From assembly GCA_029224185.1 (NCBI GenBank), contig CM055195.1:26166363-26230362 (forward strand): 64,000 nt of DNA, in the 5' to 3' direction. Below are positions 23,325-34,401 of the stretch, one piece after another. This DNA is from Karalla daura. Lineage: Eukaryota; Chordata; Actinopteri; Chaetodontiformes; Leiognathidae. Within the stretch, counting starts at the first letter, position 1. Each line of letters begins with the position of its first letter. Under the pieces are notes generated by a model, which was not told the DNA's origin, did no database searches, and worked only from the letters and a program-made list of their open reading frames with translations. The position numbers and the translations under genes were made by a program.

Positions 23325-26303
23325 AGACACAGCCCCTCCTACTTGTTGTAGAGTATCGGGCCCCAGGCCCCTATTCAGATTTTCTGGCTGAATTTCCAGA
23401 ATTTCTTTCAAACCTAGTTCTCAAAACTGACAAAATCATTATCATCGGTGACTTCAATATTCACGTAGATGTGGTCAGTGATAGCTGCAGTACAGCATTC
23501 ACCTTTATAGTCGAGTCCATTGGCTTCTGCCAGCATGTGCATGAACCCACGCACTGCTTTAATCACACCTTGGACCTTGTTCTATCTTATGGTGTTGAAA
23601 TTAAACACCTGACCGTTTCCCCCCCTAACCCACTTATTTCTGACCATTCTTTAATTACTTTCAACTTCCTTCTAGCCGGTTGTGTGCGAAAGAAGAGCAG
23701 TATATATACACGACACTTAACTGACAGTGTCTTATCAAACTTTAAAGAAGCTATCCCCCTGTCTCTTGGTACTGCATCCCCCCCTCTCTGTTATGAAAGC
23801 CTGAGTCCCTCCCTCATCGATCACCTCACTGATAGCTTTGTTACCTCCCTTCGCAAGACTCTCGACTCGGCTGCACCCCTAGCAAAAAAGACTATCTCTA
23901 GACCACAATCCGCCCCCTGGTTTACTCCAGAAACTCGCCACCTAAAGCAGCTAGCACGTAAGTTAAAATACTAGTATTTTTCTTACAAATACTAGTGTAT
24001 AAAATACTAGTGCTAAAGATAGCCTGAAGACTTACAGGCTGGCTCTGTGTACTACTCCTCTCTAATTGAGGAAAATAAGCATAACCCCAGGTTATGTAGC
24101 CAGGCTGACTCAGAGTCATAACTCCACTGAGCAGTGTGTCCCTACACATCTCAGCAGTGGTGAATTTATGAATTATGAATTTATGGACTACTTTAACAAC
24201 AAAATTACAAATATTAGACAAACAGTTACGACCCACTCAGCATGCATGGCGATTAATCTACCCCCTGTTGCAGCCTTTCAGATCACAGATGGGGAAATAA
24301 CGAGGTCACTATCTTCATTTGACCCCATTGACCTGCATCAGCTGTCCACTATCATCTCCTCCTCTAAATCTTTGACCTGCCTCCTTGACCCAATTCCGAC
24401 CGTTGTTAAAGGAAGTGCTGCCACCTCCTTACTTGACCTCATCAACCTGTCCATAACAACAGGTTACGTTCCTCTTACATTCAAAGTTGGAATAATCAAA
24501 CCCCTTCTTAAGAAACCGTCCCTTGACCCAGGAACTTTAGCAAATTACAGACCGATCTCTAATCTCATCTTCATCTCAAAAATCATTGAGAAAATCATTG
24601 GCAACCAGCTCTGTGAACACCTTAATAACCATAGTTTATTTGAACCCTTCCAGTCTGGTTTTAGAATGAATCATAGCACTGAGACTGCGCTGCTTAAAGT
24701 CACCAATGACCTCTTAATGGCATCTGACCAGGGTCTCATTTCAGTGCTTGTCTTGTTAGATCTCAGTGCTGCTTTTTTGACCACCAGATCTTACTAAGGA
24801 GACCGTCTACAGCAGCTTCAGTCCTGCCTTGATGACATTAAGGCCTGGATGACTAATAATTTCCTCCTTCTGAACTCTGAAAAAACAGAGTTACTGCTCA
24901 TGGGTCCAAAACACGTAAGTGAATCTGATGCCATAGCATTACAAAGTAGTTTTGCAACTCCTTCTGCCACCACTGTAAAGAACCTAGGTGTTAGTTTTGA
25001 TCAAGACCTGTCTTTTAGCTCCCACATAAAATTGATCTCACGGACTGCCTACTTCCACCTCCGCAATATTTCAAAAATAAGACACCTACTCCCTCACCAT
25101 GCAGCAGAACAGCTGGTCCATGCCTTTGTTACCTCCAGGCTGGACTACTGCAACTCTCTACTGGCTGGATGCTCCAATAGGTCACTGAGAACTCTGCAGC
25201 TCATTCAGAACGCGGCAGCTCGTGTCCTGACTAAAACTAGAAAGAGAGATCACATCTCTCTGTTCTGGCCTCATTGCACTGGCTTCCTGTACCTTTCAGG
25301 ATCCAGTTCAAAATCCTCCTCCTTGTCTATAAAGGTCTTCATGGTCTGGCACCCTCTTATATCTCAGACCTGATAAAACCCTTTTGCCCCACTAGGACAC
25401 TTCGTTCTCTGAATACAGGCCTACTGGTGGTTCCACGAATCTCTAAGTCTAGATGGGGAGCCAGAGCCTTCAGCTACCAAGGCCCTCTGTTATGGAACCA
25501 TCTACCAGTTTCAGTCCGGGAGGCAGACACCCTCTCTACCTTCAAGAGTAGGTTTAAAAACCCTCTTTTTTGACAGAGCCTACAGATAAATCCAAGATAA
25601 GCTGCTATAGGTTGAGTCTGCTGGGGGTCCCCGGCACATTGAGCTCTATCTTCTCTGCCTTCTCCGTGGGTGTGAATCAGGTTCACGCTCCCTCTAGCTT
25701 CTCTCTCTCCTCTTGGCCTCTCCCCATCTGCTTTCCATCTCCTCCTCTTCCTCCCTCTCCTCCCCCACCACCCCTTCCTCTCCCTTTTATCTTTCAATTT
25801 TTATTTATTTTTATTTTTTATTCTTATTTCAATTTTATTAATATTTTATTTTTGTAATTTTTAATTTTCTTTTTATTCTTATTTTTATTTTTCATTTTAT
25901 TTTTTATTATTTTTATTTTTCCCTCCCGGGTTCCATCAACGCTGAGCTGGATCCAGGACCACCTCTACCTGGCTCTTCTCACTGCGGTTCCTCCTGCCTG
26001 CTACTATGGACTGATTCAATTAATTGATTTATTTATATCCTGAACTGTTAGCCATCAGTACTGTTTTGCTTGTGCCCACCTGTCTGTCCTGGGTGAGGAT
26101 CCCCTCCTCTGTCTCTCACCCTGAGGTTTCTCCCTGTTTTTTCCCTGTCAGGGTTTTTCTTGGGAGTTGTTCCTCAGCCTTTGCGGGGGTCTAAGGACAG
26201 GGGTTTTTTCACTATGTACACATTGTTGCTCTCCTTGTAAAGTGCTCTGAGATAACAGCTGTTATGATATGGCACTTAAAACAAATGAAGTTGAAGTTGA
26301 AGT
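23325..26303 (+). mobile_element. L2/Maui-like LINE, 5'-truncated and internally deleted
   Basis: The plus strand encodes the C-terminal part of an apurinic-type endonuclease (IIIGDFNIHV near 23436 and SDHSLITF near 23640). It then encodes the RT start (YRPISN, FQSGFR, LLDLSAAF) up to 24797, and the post-RT region (KAWMTNNFLLLNSEKTEL; LDYCNSLLAG). The RT segment with the catalytic YADD box is missing at the 24797/24800 junction. The 3' UTR ends in GAAGTT repeats at 26285-26303, typical of short 3' tandem tails in L2/CR1 LINEs. It is inserted into the gypsy element. Confidence 0.85.
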
Positions 26304-27000
26304 TGGGGAGCAGAGCACAGTGTGATCACTTTATTCAGCATGCTTACCACCTCAAGCATACTTGGCTCCTCGTCCGCATGATTCACAGTGCGTGGCACAG
26401 CTGTGGCAATGTGGTGGATGTGATGAAGCGGAGGATGACTTGTCACCTCTGACTGCACATGTGAGCTGTTGAACTGTGCAGTGGATTGAATGACCGCATG
26501 GCCAGGGCTGTAAATGGTAGGAGACAGGGCAAGCTGAGGGTGTGGGCAGTGACTATCAAACAACATCACAACTTCAGCACTCATATCTTCAACACATAAC
26601 CCTGCCTGTGGAGGCACTCATCAGCAATGTCAATGGCCTTGTTCAATCGCACCCAATAGTCAAGTGTGCTCTCATCAGTTTTCGGAACTGTACTGTAACA
26701 GTCAGCCATAGGCATTCCAGAGTAAGGAAGCTCATTGAAATTTTGCTTCAATATGTCAAAAACAGCTGTAGGACAGCTGTAGGGGTGAATGCCTGGGCTG
26801 CTGCGCAGCGAAATCTTCACGATGTCCCTAGCTTCCCCCATCAGCCTGCTTGCTATCACATCATACTTCTCAGCAGTGCTGCACCTGCACCTGCACAAGT
26901 AACTGCATGAAATCTTCCCATTCGTGAACAGTGCATATGTCAGTGTGGTCACCTCTGAAGAATGGGGGCGATTTAACATCTGACTGGACAACCACATTCA
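26276..27000 (-). pseudogene. Gypsy gag remnant
   Basis: Minus-strand frames of 113 and 138 codons encode a capsid-like region with AEKYDVIASRLMGEARDIV and a YWVRLNKAID...CLHRQG block, as in fish gypsy gag proteins. It lies upstream of the LINE insertion that separates it from the zinc knuckle and protease. Confidence 0.7.
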
Positions 27001-27059
27001 ATCTTGATGCATCCAGGCACCCCCTGAGCAGGTCTGTGTAGCATGTACTGGGACTGTAT

Positions 27060-28090
27060 GATTGCTAGGAGTATCATGCATTAATATGATCTGCCTGCTC
27101 TGAATGTCCAATATTAGGATAATGAACTGTATTGGCTTTTCCCAACTGCTCTGTTGTGTTACTGATTACGTGGGTGTTTGGGGTGGAACATGCAACTGGT
27201 CCTAGAGCTAACTGGCCTACCCTGTGACCTCCCCCTCTGAGCCCTTAGGGCAGCCTCTCCCAAACCCATGAGGAACATAAACACCATTCATTCTGGACAG
27301 TGACATTTTGACTGGAGTGAATATGCAGACGTAGAAAAATGCTGTTCAAAACCTGAAAAAAAAAATACGTAAATGCAGCGGCCTTAATTCTTAAATGTAA
27401 ACACAAAACATTAGGCTTTACATTCAGGTTACACAGCATCTCATGAAATATAAAACGTAAAAATAGCCTCAGAAGAAACAAAAAAAGAAAGAAACTTTCT
27501 AAACAGCTATCGTCTTAGAATAATCAAAAACGCTCAGGAAATTTGAAACTAATTCGTCACGTCAACCCCCAGTATAAAAGAGGCTGCGCGATTGCTGTCC
27601 AGCAGTCAGCCGAGTCAGGGTGGAGGAAGCTAGGCAGAGCTAGCTGATGTTAGCCGACGTTAGCAGCGGTGACAGTGGTGGCTCCAGCTGCAGCAGTCCC
27701 GGTGATCTAGCAAGCGTAGATCAGATGAACCAAGGATCAGGGCACCATTGTAACCGGGTGTTGAACTCTGCGTTGTGATTTCTGGTAAATGATGACCCAC
27801 TAGTTGATCCACACGACCTTTTATTGCTCCATTCCTCTATTCATAACCAAATCACACAGGAAACAAACAAATTCAGTGTTGCAGCTATGGACAAATCCTA
27901 GCTTGACAGCTGGAATCCAAAGTGGGGCTAGCCCCCCAGATGTGGCACGACAAGAAATTATGAATAATATTGTTGCAAAAGTAATCTTACAAAAATAACC
28001 CACAAATAATATTCATAAAATAAAAACAGACATATCAAATGCAAATAAACATATAGATGACATTTTTTAATATTAATAATCAAACAGATT
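27060..28090. other. Unassigned accessory DNA with a TATA-like core
   Basis: No coding signal. A clean plus-strand TATAAAAG at 27573-27580 is followed by a GC-rich, GCTAGC/GTTAGC-containing stretch to about 27720. This could be the core of an LTR or of a small Pol II promoter. I found no partner repeat that would prove an LTR. Confidence 0.4.
27573..27580 (+). promoter_or_regulatory. TATA-box-like element
   Basis: TATAAAAG lies about 30 bases before a GC-rich segment. No open frame follows on the plus strand, so its use is unproven. Confidence 0.3.
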
Positions 28091-28096
28091 GTTTTT

Positions 28097-28982
28097 TCAG
28101 TTAACACTACACAACTTACCTCCATTCATAACCAAATCAAACAGGAGGAAGGAGGGGGAGACGAGACAGAAAAAGGCAAGGGGGGAAGAGCGGTGGCTAC
28201 CAAGACTGTCACAGCAGTGTTTCAATTCCTCACTAGAAAGTTCATCAGCCAAGGCCTGGTCCATTGTAGACTGCTGCTGTTTGGAGCAGGGTCTGAGTCT
28301 GATCATTTCTGATCGCCATGCTGTTTTTTATGTCCTGGTCAATGGTGCCTACTGGTGGACATTTTTGAGAAGGCAGAGTTGTGCTTCTTCCCACGTCCCG
28401 TACTAGTGGGCCATCTGGTGGACATTCTTGAGATTGCAGCTTGTTGCTGTCCAGCTTTTCAGTCATTGTGTCCACCGATTTGGTGGACACTACATTCTCA
28501 ACAGGTAAAGATTCCAGCACAAGAGGTTGTAGATCCACAGTTTGGACCATGATGTCTCTCTGTTGCCGGGGAGGTTTCTTCACCTTTTTCAGCTTCCACT
28601 GCTGCAGAGGCTCCGGTGAATGCTGCGGTGGGACTGTCGTTTCAGTCCTGTCTGGAGAAGCTTGCGTTGTCTGTGGCTCCTCCTGATAATCATCTGCCTC
28701 TAACCGAGCTGCAATAAATGCTTCTGCATGCTCATAAACATCGTAATTAATCCTGGGTCAGTTCCACTGAGCACAGCAGACCGCCGCCTCGAAAGTTGAC
28801 CTCCAGTTTGTGGTTTGCAGGGAGAGCCGCTCCTCCAGCATCTCCTCCAGAACAGTCTCGTAATGTTCCTGCAGAATCTGAGATGTTTTTTGTCCCCAGC
28901 TTATAGCATTTACCTGTATAAGATCCAGTGTACATTCGGTTGGAATCACTGGTTTGATCGTGTCTGCAAGCATGTCCACCAT
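28097..28982 (-). pseudogene. Broken ORF of unknown family
   Basis: The minus strand starts at 28982 and reads open for 74 codons (Leu/Glu-rich, e.g. ILQEHYETVLEEMLEERLS) to a TGA at 28758-28760. The same frame continues after the stop, through INYDVYEHAEAFIAARLEA and a Pro/Thr/Gln-rich part, to about 28245. The reading shifts frame near 28250-28306 and resumes as ALADELSSEELKHC. One stop and one shift in otherwise continuous protein-like text suggest a pseudogene; unseen introns are an alternative. I do not recognise the parent gene. Confidence 0.45.
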
Positions 28983-29214
28983 TTTCTCTATCGGTTATGC
29001 TTGCACAGAATGATTAGAGGACACAATTGTTTATACAGATGAGTTTATTTGAGCTCCCTTGGAGGGTATCAGAAGATATTCTAGAATCCAGTAGCATTTT
29101 CACCTAAGAGAGAAGCAAACTTGGGTGAGCCTTTTACCCTACACTTTCTCTGGCCAATCACCTGAAATTGTGCAGTGTATGGGGCACAGATTTTGCTTTT
29201 TAGAAGAATAGTTA

Positions 29215-29400
29215 TAATCTGGCTTCTACTTGGCCTAGCGGCAAAGCCCTTACCTCCCAGATGGTAGACCAGGGTTTGATTCCCGGCCGGAATGCTGAAC
29301 CAGCAGAGCCTCTGCCAAATGAGTTAATGTAATTTTCGTGGACACCCTGAGACTTGGTCAATCTCAGTCTAGTGATAATTGCCGAAACGCTGGAAGATCT
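29215..29400 (+). mobile_element. tRNA-derived SINE
   Basis: A-box TGGCCTAGCGGC at 29231-29242 and B-box GGTTTGATTCC at 29273-29283 have tRNA spacing. A non-tRNA body follows, containing GACACCCTGAGACTTGGTCA. Position and orientation are clear; the family name is not. Confidence 0.65.
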
Positions 29401-29648
29401 TAAGGTCCACTACTGATGATGTGTCTAGTAAGAAGCAGGGAGGCAAGTGGACAAATTAGGGAAGAATAGCTTTATTCATTAAAGAAGAGGGTGTGTTGCG
29501 TGGAGCAATGACAGGACGGGGAGCCAGTGCATTTCCTTTGACTCCCGAATCAACTGTCCAGTCCAGGGATGAGGCAGGGGGACTCATACATGACAGATAC
29601 ATCACCTAACATAGCCAGAGCCTATCGGATAATGGGTTCCCTTTGATC

Positions 29649-29862
29649 ATCCTGTCTGTCAATTGTGGTCTCCGCAAAATGACAGCATATTTACAAACTT
29701 CTATCAGTATACTATCAATGCTCAACATGTATTGTTTTTTTGCCTACATATTGTGTTAAATCCACTTTGTCAGGGCAGTACTTCACATATCTGCGTATCT
29801 GCAGAGGCCGTCTACCCCTTCAGTGCCAGTTTCAACAACTCAGTCCCATTTGAACTCTTTCA
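29649..29862. repeat. Direct duplication, copy 1
   Basis: About 213 bases that recur at 30609-30825 with roughly 90% identity by eye, both ending in CCCATTTGAACTCTTTCAT. The hAT MITE begins a few bases after this copy's end; copy 2 lacks it. Confidence 0.75.
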
Positions 29863-29869
29863 TCTCCAT

Positions 29870-30237
29870 CAGGGGTTCTCAACTGGTCTCACTCTGGGAC
29901 CCACATTTTCCCACGGTCATTAAGTCACCCACTTTGATACAATTCAAACCAAGCAAGTGTATTTTTTCTTTGGGTTTTGATGGTTTCATGCTCTCGTTTG
30001 CCAGCACTTCACCACATACAACACATTGGGGTCTCTGGCCCTCACTATCCTCAACATATGAAAATCCACACTGAAAATCCGCGCCTCGGCGGCTGACCTC
30101 TGGTCGGTGCTTTTCAAATGACATAATTTTCAAAATAAAAGACCAAAATGTCCAACATCAGACTATTGACTTTTCTGAAACCAGCTGTCTGCAACCCATG
30201 CAGAATACGTCTGTGACCCACCAGTTGAGAACCACTG
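29870..30237. mobile_element. hAT-type MITE
   Basis: Terminal inverted repeats CAGGGGTTCTCAACTGGT and ACCAGTTGAGAACCACTG match at 17 of 18 positions. The flanks are ATCTCCAT (29862-29869) and ATCTACAT (30238-30245), an 8-bp target duplication with one mismatch, as expected for hAT insertions. The element is 368 bp with no transposase, so it is non-autonomous. Confidence 0.85.
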
Positions 30238-30608
30238 ATCTACATCACAGTCAGCATCATTGTGTTTTAACTGTCTTAAAGTACCTTCTTGCACGCTTAC
30301 AAAACATCCTAATTCACTGTGGCTACAGAAATATATCCAATAGTACCGATCGGGACTGGGGCTTGGAGGATTTGAACAGAAGAACTTGACTGTTATCTGA
30401 AATATTTTGACAGCAGCTCCTTTGACTGGACGTGTTTGTGCCCAAGGTGACTGGGGGGCAAACAAGGCAAAAACAACTTACAAACACAGAAATTGATTCA
30501 GTGGGTTGTAAAACCCTTAGAACCAGGGGTGAAAGGAGACTCACAGAGCAGGACTCACATCGGTGCAATGTCAGATATCAAAACATCTGAGGAAAGTTCT
30601 CGTCATTG

Positions 30609-30825
30609 TCCCGTCTGTCAGTAGTGGTCTCAGTGAAATGACTGCATATTAACAATTTTCTATCAATATACTGTCAATACTCAACATGTATTGTTTTTTT
30701 TGCCTACATATTGTGTGAAATGCACCTTGTCAGGGCTGCACTTCACATATCAGTGTATCTGCAGAGGCCGCCTACCCCTTCAGTGTCAGTTTCAACAACT
30801 CAGTCCCATTTGAACTCTTTCATAG
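30609..30825. repeat. Direct duplication, copy 2
   Basis: Second copy of the segment at 29649-29862. It lacks the MITE and continues into unrelated sequence (AGCTGTAAAAAAGG) at the point where copy 1 meets the MITE. Confidence 0.75.
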
Positions 30826-31117
30826 CTGTAAAAAAGGACCCAAGGCGGCTCCTCTAATGATATAATGCAACTAACACACACACAGCAACACTTACTGTCT
30901 TACAGAATTGAGACACAGGAATGATTGGTTTTATGAAATAAAAAGAATACATGAACTTGTGTGTGTGTAGGTGTGTGTGTGTGTGTGTCCTCCAGCAGAG
31001 AAACCTCCACCATGCAGATGTGGAGCATGCTGGATGATTCTTCTCCTGCCCACAGCTTGAACAGGATCCTGGTCACGCTTAACAAGCGCTTACCAAGCTG
31101 AACACAAACAAAACCCC
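30826..31117. other. Left flank of the tandem array
   Basis: Non-repeated DNA with a GT microsatellite at 30959-30988, directly abutting the first partial array unit. A C-run (31114-31120) lies at the junction. Confidence 0.5.
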
Positions 31118-32055
31118 CCCAGCCACACCCTAAGCAGCAGACAAATTCCTTTTTCCAGTTTTGTAGGAACATTGGAACTCTCTTATGCGGGGCAGACCAT
31201 AAACCTGTGCGCCTTGTGAGATTTCAACGACGAGCCTCATCGTCAGCCCAGCGCAGCCTCTTCTCTCCATAAGCCCCCATTCATTTTCCCACCACTGTCA
31301 TCAAAGTTATACCTTACACTTCTCCTCGTGACTGTGGCCACAGTTTTCATAGTACACGCACCAAGTCGTGTCAGGGCGTTCTGGAGACTCTCCCCTACGG
31401 CTTGACAGTTAGCTCATGTTCCAGATTGGTGAAAGCGTTGTCTCCATAGAGCCAAATGTTTATCACTTGGCCAATTTGGCTTTTTCCCATAAGAATGAAT
31501 GGGAAAAACAGAACTCCACAAACAAACATTCGCAACGTTGCCATACTTTGACTTTGAAACTTCATTTTCATTTCAAAAATTGAAAATCTTGCGGTGTTTT
31601 GTGTCGTGAGTTGCACGCTGATAGGTTGTATGGTTTTTCAGCAGCGCCTCTTCTCGAGGACCATGTGCTCAGGTACCTGCTCCATTGTCTCCTCTGCTGA
31701 CATGGTCATACAAAGTGGACAGGCGTCCAGCTTCAGTGCACCCCAGCAGATGGCACAGGCCTGGGAGACTCCCTGAGTGGGAAAGGGCCCCCTCAGCACT
31801 GGGCAAGCCCAATCTCTTCTTTGTACCAGGCCGACATGCGAGATCGCTGAAAAATCAGCTCTCTTTTCGCTCTTTTCACGCTGCTCCCAACCACACCCTA
31901 AGCAGCAGACAAATTCTTTTTTCCAGTTTTGTAGGAACATTGGTGCTCTCTCATATTGGCATGCCATAAACCCGTGCGCCTTGTGAAATTTACAGAGTTA
32001 GCCTCATCGTCGGCCCAGCGCAGCCTCTTCTCTCCATAAGCCCCCACTAATTTCC
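31118..32055. repeat. ~771-bp tandem repeat array, left part
   Basis: One full unit (CCAGCCACACCCTAAGCAGC at 31118 to the same point near 31888) and the first 167 bases of the next unit, before an LTR element splits it. The anchor ATG in GAATGAATGGG falls at 31499. Confidence 0.93.
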
Positions 32056-32547
32056 TGTTAGAAGAAATTGTACATATGTATATAGTTATCACGTTCATCT
32101 GATGCTTCACCACTGATGCCTGCTCACACTGTATATCATGCAACTGTAAACCAACTAATTGTGTATATCATGCAACTGTAAATCAACTAATTGTGTAAAC
32201 TATTTTTCTGTCTTTGTATGAGAAGAAGCAGACCTCGTGACTGTCTGGAACAGGCTGTTCCAGCACAAACCGATTTCAACTCATTCCTGCTTATCACAAT
32301 GAACACATATGTATCTATTTGCACCCACAGCCTAACACACTCATAATTATATGCGACACTAACACACCTACAAATGAATATGTATGATTACTCTAATATA
32401 AATAAAGGAGCAAGGATCTGCTCAGCGCTTCTCTGTGCAGACTTGTCTGAGCAGGGAGCCCTTGTACAAGTACAATCGTTGTATTGTCTCATCTGTGCTG
32501 TCCCTCACTTTTCAGGTGTCAGTAATCTGTGGCAGATTCCTCTGACA
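32056..32547 (+). repeat. 5' LTR
   Basis: 492 bp, TG...CA ends. TATAAATAAA near 32397 may act as TATA box and poly(A) signal. A near-duplicate of about 38 bases (TATATCATGCAACTGTAAA...) occurs twice inside it, near 32131 and 32163. Confidence 0.9.
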
Positions 32548-32803
32548 TAAAACTTGGTCCTTCGAGCTGGATGGCGAGCGGATTCGCACGGCATTGAACA
32601 ACCCACACCGAAGCCTGCCGGCAGCCAGAGAATCGATGGCAGATTCCTGTAAAACCCCGGGACGTGAATTCGTCCGCGGGTCGGTGAAAGTAGCGGGTCC
32701 ACGGCCGTGGGATTCCGCTTCGTCATCCAAAGAACAAGAGGGGAAAGCAGTCAGGTGAGATAATACACGAAAAGTGAGTGAATGGTACCAGTGAATAAGA
32801 AAG

Positions 32804-33007
32804 AAGTACTGATCAGAGTAATCAGTAGGAGACTGGGTCTCCAACATATTCCGGGGAGTGGCTCTCCAAGAAAAATAGTCTGGGACTAAGGAATATGAGA
32901 ACGAAGAAAAAGTACTGATCAGAGTAATCAGTAGGAGACTGGGTCTCCAGGAGACTGGGTCTCCAACATATTCCGGAGAGTGGCTCTCCAAGAAGAATAG
33001 TCTAGGA
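32804..33007 (+). repeat. Internal ~106-bp direct duplication
   Basis: AAGTACTGATCAGAGTAATC and the following ~80 bases start at 32804 and again at 32910. The second copy has an extra GGAGACTGGGTCTCC. It lies in the internal region of the LTR element. Confidence 0.7.
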
Positions 33008-34149
33008 CAGTGGTTTTCAAAGTGTGAGGCGCGCCTCCCCTGGGGGGCGCCAGAGGGCTTCAGGGGAGGCACGGCGAGAGAAGAAGTAAGCGAGAGCGCG
33101 AGAGAGCGAGAGATTGATGAGAGAAGATGGATCGATTTTTAGTTTCTGGCTGTCTGTGGAGACCGAGTTCCCCCTCCTCACCAAAAAGGCTGTGAAGGTG
33201 TTCCTCCCCTTCACCTCCACGTACTTGTGTGAGTGCGGGTTTTCCGCATTGACAATGATTAAAAGCAAGTACCGGTCACGGCTGCAGGTAGAGGATGATC
33301 TGCGTTTATTCCTTTCCACAATGCAGCACCGCATCAACCGCCTGTGCGCATCAAAGACACAGACTCATTGTTCCCACTAAAACAGAGGTGAGCAAAATAA
33401 GGTGGCAAGATTGGCAATCGGTTTATTGCCGTCATGGAAAGGATTTATGCATGATGTTGAGGCCGCGATATGAAAAGCAGCACTGTACATGGTGTGCAGT
33501 GATGCTAAAACTCTGACGTTGATCTGTTTATTATTTGATTTGAGGAATTGCATAAATTGAATGTATTCAAAAAGATATAAAAAAACACTGTTGAAATGTG
33601 TTTAAAACAGGTGTTAAAATGTGTTTAAAAATATGTAAAAAGCATAAAAGCATTCTGATGTTAAAATGTGTTTTTAAATGATGTTATAAATATACAGATG
33701 TTAAAATGTGTTTAAAACAGGTGTTAGAATGTGTTTAAAAATATGTAAAAAGCATAAAAGCATTCAGATGTTAAAATGTGTTTTAAAATGATGTTATAAA
33801 TATACAGATGTTAAAATGTGTTAGAAAAAAAGATATGTAAGCACATACACAGTTAAAGATGATTGAAATGTTTTAAAAATATGTTTAAGAACATATAAAC
33901 ATGTTTAAGATGATTGCAAAAATAAAGATGTGTATAACATTTATTATTTAAAACCTTTTTTTAGCCTATGTGGAACATACAAAGCAACAGCAATAACAGT
34001 AATAATAGTAATAAATAAGAAGAATAAACACGGTGTAGAATAATAGTGCTCCCTTTCGGAGCACTAATAATGGGGGTGGGGGTGGGGGGGCGGCATGCTT
34101 TTGAGTTCTCTTAGGGGAGGCTCACTACCCCACACTTTGAAAACCCCTG
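33008..34149 (+). mobile_element. hAT transposon remnant with dimerisation domain
   Basis: The ends CAGTGGTTTTCAAAGTGTG and CACACTTTGAAAACCCCTG are inverted repeats matching at 18 of 19 bases. A plus-strand frame at 33114-33380 encodes the C-terminal hAT dimerisation region (FPLLTKKAVKVFLPFTSTYLCE-type). The rest of the transposase is gone. I could not find an 8-bp target duplication. Confidence 0.8.
33590..33840. repeat. ~110-bp minisatellite, about two units
   Basis: The block GTGTTAAAATGTGTTTAAAA plus an AAGCATAAAAGCATTC segment starts at 33611 and again at 33721, AT-rich, inside the hAT remnant. Confidence 0.75.
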
Positions 34150-34401
34150 CATTAGATCTTGGATGATTAAAATGATAATCGAATCGAACAAGCCTATGTA
34201 GCTCTGTCCACTTGCGACGTAGAATCCAATGATAAGGGAAGTAGCTCAGATAGCAACAGTGACGATGAATATGACAATGACATGTGAACTGCCACTTCAT
34301 GGAGCACAAAAGAGCTCACCGTGGACGTTAATGAAGGTGTTTATGAAAAGTGTAAACATTCTGATATCCATCCATGGATGAGCATGATAAACAGGAGGGA
34401 A

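Larger units (their letters stand above)
18900..27060 (-). mobile_element. Decayed Ty3/gypsy LTR retrotransposon, interrupted twice
   Basis: Minus-strand remnants lie in the expected gag-protease-RT-integrase order going from high to low coordinates. They are a gag capsid region (26300-27000), a CCHC-type zinc knuckle (near 23190), an aspartic protease with LDSGS (near 22890), reverse transcriptase and the RNase H-side region (21000-22100), and integrase with HSDQG and TTPYHP (near 20240-20350). Many frameshifts and stops are present, and the RT active-site region reads YVDG instead of the usual Y-x-DD. An L2-like LINE lies between gag and protease, and a Tc1-like element lies in the integrase end. 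The 18900-19037 stretch is probably the displaced integrase tail. No LTR pair was recognised, so the outer limits are approximate. Confidence 0.75.

Noticed and set aside
27100..27760. LTR of the gypsy element containing the TATA-like box
   Set aside because: The TATA-like box is on the plus strand while the gypsy element reads on the minus strand, and no second copy was found on the other side.
33000..34157. 8-bp target duplication around the hAT remnant
   Set aside because: The flanks GTCTAGGA and CATTAGAT do not match, so I do not claim one.
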